Part shown: positions 4,556 through 7,059 of the stretch, piece by piece | Layout: each line of letters starts with the position of its first letter | Numbering within the stretch: position 1 is the stretch's first letter | Assembly: GCA_002339265.1 (NCBI GenBank) | Contig: DDKG01000261.1 | Span: 1-7,059, forward strand | Direction: 5' to 3' | DNA: 7,059 nucleotides | Source of the DNA: Massilia sp. UBA2604 | GTDB lineage: Bacteria > Pseudomonadota > Gammaproteobacteria > Burkholderiales > Burkholderiaceae_D | Notes under the pieces: model-generated | What the model was told of the DNA's origin: nothing | The model's database searches: none | The model's input: the letters and a program-made list of their open reading frames with translations, nothing else | Translations under genes and position numbers: made by a program

Positions 4556-6499
4556 TCAGCGCACGATGCGCACGACGGCGTTCTCGGTCAGCACATACAG
4601 CACGCCCTGGTCGTCCACCGTCAGTCCGCCCAACAGGTTCAGGCTGCCGGGCAGGGGGCCGGTGACCAGGCCGCGCTGGCCGGTCCGGCCGGCGATGAGC
4701 TGCGCCTGACCGTCGGCGCCGATCTGCTGGACGATGGCCGGCAACAGATGGTCGGACGCCAGGTACAGCCTGCCGCTTGCGTCGACGGTCAACCGGCCTG
4801 CATGGCGCGCATCGACCCGGATGCTCGAGACCGCGCCATCCGCCGCGATCCTGAGCACTTCACCGTTGTTATTGGAGGCGAAGACCGCGCCCTGGCGGTC
4901 GGCGACGATATGCCAGGGCTGGCGCGTGCCGTCGTCGCGCGCCGTGGCGTAGACCGTCGTGACGATGCCGAGCGGGGTCACCTTGCGGATGCGGTTCTCG
5001 AGCGCGTCGGGGATGGCGTCCGGCGTGGCGCGCTGCGCATGGCAGTCGAGCAGGTAGAGGTTGCCGGCGCCATCGCGGGTGGCGTCGCAGATGTCGCCGA
5101 AGCCGGCCCGGTCGCCGCTGCCGTCGGTCCAGCGCGGCGTGGTGGGCGAGCCGGCGAGCGGGCGCAGCGCGCCGTCGCCGACCAGGTACAGCACCCGGTT
5201 GGCGACCCCGAGCAGGCTGCCGCCATGCGCCGCCGATCCCGGGAAGTAGGTGACCGGCTGCCCGTTCGCGTCCTTGGCGGGCAGGGACAAGGTGGTCACG
5301 ACGCCGGCGCGCGTGATCTTGCGCACCTTGCCGTCCTGGACCGTGTACAGCGCGTCGCGGCCGTCGAAGGCGAGGCCCACCGCGTCGTCGCTGAAGCGCG
5401 CGGCCGCACCGGCGCCGTCGGCCATGCCGCGCTGCGCCGCCTGGCCGGCGACGGTGGCGACCGTCCCGTCGGGCGCCACCTTGCGCAGCGTATCGTTGGC
5501 GCTGTCGGCCACATAGACATGGCCGGCGCCGTCGGCGGCGATCCGTGCGTCGCAATACTGTTCGCTGCCGAACGCGGCGTCGGCGCCGCGGCCGTCCGTC
5601 GCGCCGCGGCGGGTGGGCGCGCCGGCCAGCAGGGCTACCTCGCCGGCCGCGTCGGCGCGGTACAGCGCGCAGTTGGCGAAGCCGAACAGCTGGCCGTTGC
5701 GGTCGGCCGCGATGACCATGGCGTCCAGCCGCGTATCCTGCCTGGCGCCGGTCGGCGTGACCTTGCGCACGGGGGCGCCGGCCACCGCGATCGCCAGATT
5801 GCCCGCCTGGTCGAAGGCCAGGCCGGTGGGGCTGTGCGCCACATACATCGGCTGTCCGTTCAGTTCGCCGACCACGTCGGACAGGGCGGCGGTGGCGGCG
5901 CGGTGGGTGCGCACCTCGCCGTTCGCGTCCACGGTGCGGATGGACGTGCCGTCGGCGACGTGCACCAGCCCCGCGGCGTCGATCGCCAGCGCCTGCGGTG
6001 AACTGAAGCGCGCGGCGGCGCCGATGCCGTCGGCCATGCCGGCCTCGCTGCCGCCGGCCAGCGTGGCCAGGGCGCCGTCCGGGCCGATGCGCACAATGCG
6101 GTGGTCGAGGATGCCGATCAGGTTGCCGGCCGCGTCGGCCGCCAGGGCGGCTGGCGCCTGGGCGCCGCGCCAGCGTGTCGTGACCGCTGTCGCGCCGTCG
6201 GCGCCCGCGGCCAGCCGGCGGACGGTGGCGCCGAAGTTGGCGACGTAGATGTCTCCGGCGCGGTCGATGGCCAGCGCGCCCGGCGCCTGCAGGCGTCCGA
6301 CCGGGCCGTCCGCATCGCCTTCGCCTCCGGCGGCGCCGGCCAGCACCGAGATGCCGGGCGTGAGTCCGGCTGTTGGCGGAGCCGGAGTCGGGGCCGGGGC
6401 GGGAGGGGGAGCGGGCCCGGGATCGGAACCGCTGCCGCTGCCGCAGGCGACCAGGATCAGCGGGGCGGTGAGACAGGTTGCGAGGGAGCGCAGCGTCAT
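4556..6499 (-). CDS. NHL-repeat beta-propeller lipoprotein
   Basis: The 647-residue product has a lipoprotein signal peptide ending in LVAC (C19 lipidated), a glycine/serine then proline/alanine linker (20-45), and a repeat domain to the end. Units of the form 'aiD..G.lYvad....iRkv..dG.v.tlAG' recur about twelve times (for example near 74-97, 168-190, 318-344, 373-397, 624-646). A longer motif, LAG...G.ADG.G.AARF, recurs near 50-71, 145-165, 288-310, 347-369, 446-467 and 599-620, some copies decayed. These are NHL-type blades, so one or two propellers exposed on the cell surface or in the periplasm are expected. Function, ligand and partner are unknown; an enzyme role is not indicated. Four cysteines follow C19 (C277, C316, C471, C486). 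I chose ATG 6499 because it starts the signal peptide; the ribosome site is weak. The frame is open to a TTG at 6544. Confidence 0.88.
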   Translation of the reverse strand: MTLRSLATCLTAPLILVACGSGSGSDPGPAPPPAPAPTPAPPTAGLTPGISVLAGAAGGEGDADGPVGRLQAPGALAIDRAGDIYVANFGATVRRLAAGADGATAVTTRWRGAQAPAALAADAAGNLIGILDHRIVRIGPDGALATLAGGSEAGMADGIGAAARFSSPQALAIDAAGLVHVADGTSIRTVDANGEVRTHRAATAALSDVVGELNGQPMYVAHSPTGLAFDQAGNLAIAVAGAPVRKVTPTGARQDTRLDAMVIAADRNGQLFGFANCALYRADAAGEVALLAGAPTRRGATDGRGADAAFGSEQYCDARIAADGAGHVYVADSANDTLRKVAPDGTVATVAGQAAQRGMADGAGAAARFSDDAVGLAFDGRDALYTVQDGKVRKITRAGVVTTLSLPAKDANGQPVTYFPGSAAHGGSLLGVANRVLYLVGDGALRPLAGSPTTPRWTDGSGDRAGFGDICDATRDGAGNLYLLDCHAQRATPDAIPDALENRIRKVTPLGIVTTVYATARDDGTRQPWHIVADRQGAVFASNNNGEVLRIAADGAVSSIRVDARHAGRLTVDASGRLYLASDHLLPAIVQQIGADGQAQLIAGRTGQRGLVTGPLPGSLNLLGGLTVDDQGVLYVLTENAVVRIVR

Positions 6500-6576
6500 G
6501 GAATGCCCGGATGTCGATCGGTAGTATTGACGAGCATACCGCAAGTCGTCGTCAAGCTATCTGGAAGGGACGCTCC

Positions 6577-6607
6577 AAACAAGAACGCCCGGCAATGCCG
6601 GGCGTTC
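6577..6607 (-). terminator. Intrinsic terminator of osmB
   Basis: The stem GAACGCCCGGC/GCCGGGCGTTC (6583-6593 and 6597-6607) has 11 bp and a 3-nt loop. On the minus strand it is followed by TTGTTT, a broken T-run. It lies 21 bp past the osmB stop codon and separates osmB from the NHL lipoprotein gene. Confidence 0.75.
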
Positions 6608-6628
6608 GCGATCGAGCTGGAACGTCGA

Positions 6629-6850
6629 TCAGTTGGTGGTCTTGACCTGGTTGCCGATCACGCCGCCGACGGCCGCGCCGCCCACGGTGCCGAGCGCGCT
6701 GCCGCCGCTCACTGCGCCGCCCAGCACGGCGCCGGCGCCGGCGCCGATGGCGGTGTTACGGTCCTGCTGCGACATGTTCGAGCAGCCGACCATGCCGAAT
6801 GCAGCGGTTGCCAGGGTTGCGGTCACTACCAGCGATTTGATGTTTTTCAT
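6629..6850 (-). CDS. osmB: OsmB-like glycine-zipper lipoprotein
   Basis: The 73-residue product has a lipoprotein signal peptide ending GMVGC (C23), then SNMSQQDRNTAIGAGAGAVLGG (24-45) and a second zipper half GTVGGAAVGGVIGNQV (54-69). Both the CSN.S..DRNTAIGAGAGA block and the GGAAVGGVIG.QV block closely match E. coli OsmB (72 residues), an outer-membrane lipoprotein induced by high osmolarity and stationary phase. The start ATG at 6850 has AAGGAG on the minus strand (6857-6862) with 6-nt spacing. It begins 20 bp after the stop of the BON-domain gene, so the two are likely co-transcribed. A strong hairpin terminator follows at 6577-6607. No promoter is visible in the 20-bp gap; transcription probably starts upstream of the BON gene. 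Induction by osmotic stress is taken from the family. Confidence 0.88.
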   Translation of the reverse strand: MKNIKSLVVTATLATAAFGMVGCSNMSQQDRNTAIGAGAGAVLGGAVSGGSALGTVGGAAVGGVIGNQVKTTN

Positions 6851-6870
6851 GATGATCTCCTTTGATGGGG

Positions 6871-7059
6871 TTACTTCAGGCGCAGGTCATTCCTGACCGA
6901 TTTGACGCCCTTGACGGTTCGCGCGACCGAGGCCGCCGCGGCTACGCTGTCCGCCGAGCTCACGAAGCCGCTAAGCCGGACAATTCCTTGGTACGTGTCG
7001 ACATCGAGATCGGACACCGTCAGTTCGGGATCGAGCTTGATGGCGCTGCGCACGCCGGC
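6871..7059 (-). CDS. BON-domain protein, C-terminal fragment (partial)
   Basis: The frame enters from the right edge and ends at a TAA at 6871, giving 62 visible residues. The sequence contains KLDPELTVSDLDVDTYQGIV, then RLSGFVSSADSVAAAASVAR and TVKGVKSVRNDLRLK, which is the last part of a BON domain as in OsmY: the 'v.v.t..G.V.LsG.v.s......a..iA..v.GV..V.NdL' pattern is complete. BON proteins of this kind are periplasmic or secreted and bind membranes or lipids under stress. The start lies outside the window; the GTG at 7053 is an internal valine codon within the domain, not a start. It lies 20 bp upstream of osmB and probably shares its transcript. Whether the full protein has one or two BON domains or a signal peptide cannot be seen. 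Confidence 0.85.
   Translation of the reverse strand, partial: AGVRSAIKLDPELTVSDLDVDTYQGIVRLSGFVSSADSVAAAASVARTVKGVKSVRNDLRLK

Noticed and set aside
4451..6001. A 516-codon plus-strand open frame antisense to the NHL gene
   Set aside because: High GC content leaves long shadow frames. The product is low-complexity (Ala, Gly, Arg, Val) with no recognisable domain, while the minus strand gives a clean lipoprotein with NHL repeats.
6500..6582. TTGACG upstream of the NHL lipoprotein gene as a -35 box
   Set aside because: No acceptable -10 hexamer lies at 16-18 bp from it; the nearest AT-rich sequence is too far.

Overview
The window is GC-rich chromosomal DNA. Gene content and protein style suggest a betaproteobacterium of the order Burkholderiales, most likely Oxalobacteraceae such as Massilia, Duganella or Janthinobacterium. 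This is inferred from protein resemblance and the intergenic repeat type; no marker gene is present. I see no rRNA, tRNA, CRISPR array, phage gene, transposase or plasmid function.

Layout, left to right. At 1-247 (minus) is the N-terminal part of a gene resembling the Gcr/SpecificRecomb family, running off the left edge. At 388-1242 (plus) is a complete fold-type IV PLP aminotransferase of the branched-chain (IlvE) type. The convergent gap at 1243-1427 holds a 108-bp inverted pair of palindromic repeats and an intrinsic terminator serving the minus strand. From 1428 to 3576 four minus-strand envelope genes follow: a YiaD-like OmpA lipoprotein (1428-2096), a 48-residue membrane protein of the lmo0937 type (2202-2348), a two-helix hypothetical membrane protein (2436-2660), and a membrane-anchored glycine-zipper protein with a CxxC motif (2857-3576). 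At 3772-4506 (plus), divergent from that block, is a Crp/Fnr-superfamily regulator. At 4556-6499 (minus) is a large NHL-repeat beta-propeller lipoprotein. At 6629-6850 (minus) is an OsmB-like glycine-zipper lipoprotein, and at 6871-7059 (minus) the C-terminal end of a BON-domain protein that enters from the right edge.

Apart from the aminotransferase and the recombinase-like fragment, the theme is the cell envelope and stress. Three proteins carry glycine-zipper segments, next to a BON protein, an lmo0937-type mini-protein and a Crp/Fnr-type regulator. Intrinsic terminators or hairpins separate several of the minus-strand genes, so they are probably mostly separate transcripts. The clearest co-transcribed pair is BON-osmB, with a 20-bp gap. 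I see no clear novel defence or mobile system. The most notable non-coding items are the inverted repeat pair at 1264-1371 and the hairpin with a T-tract in the ompA leader at 2114-2165. No gene-free stretch exceeds 300 bp.
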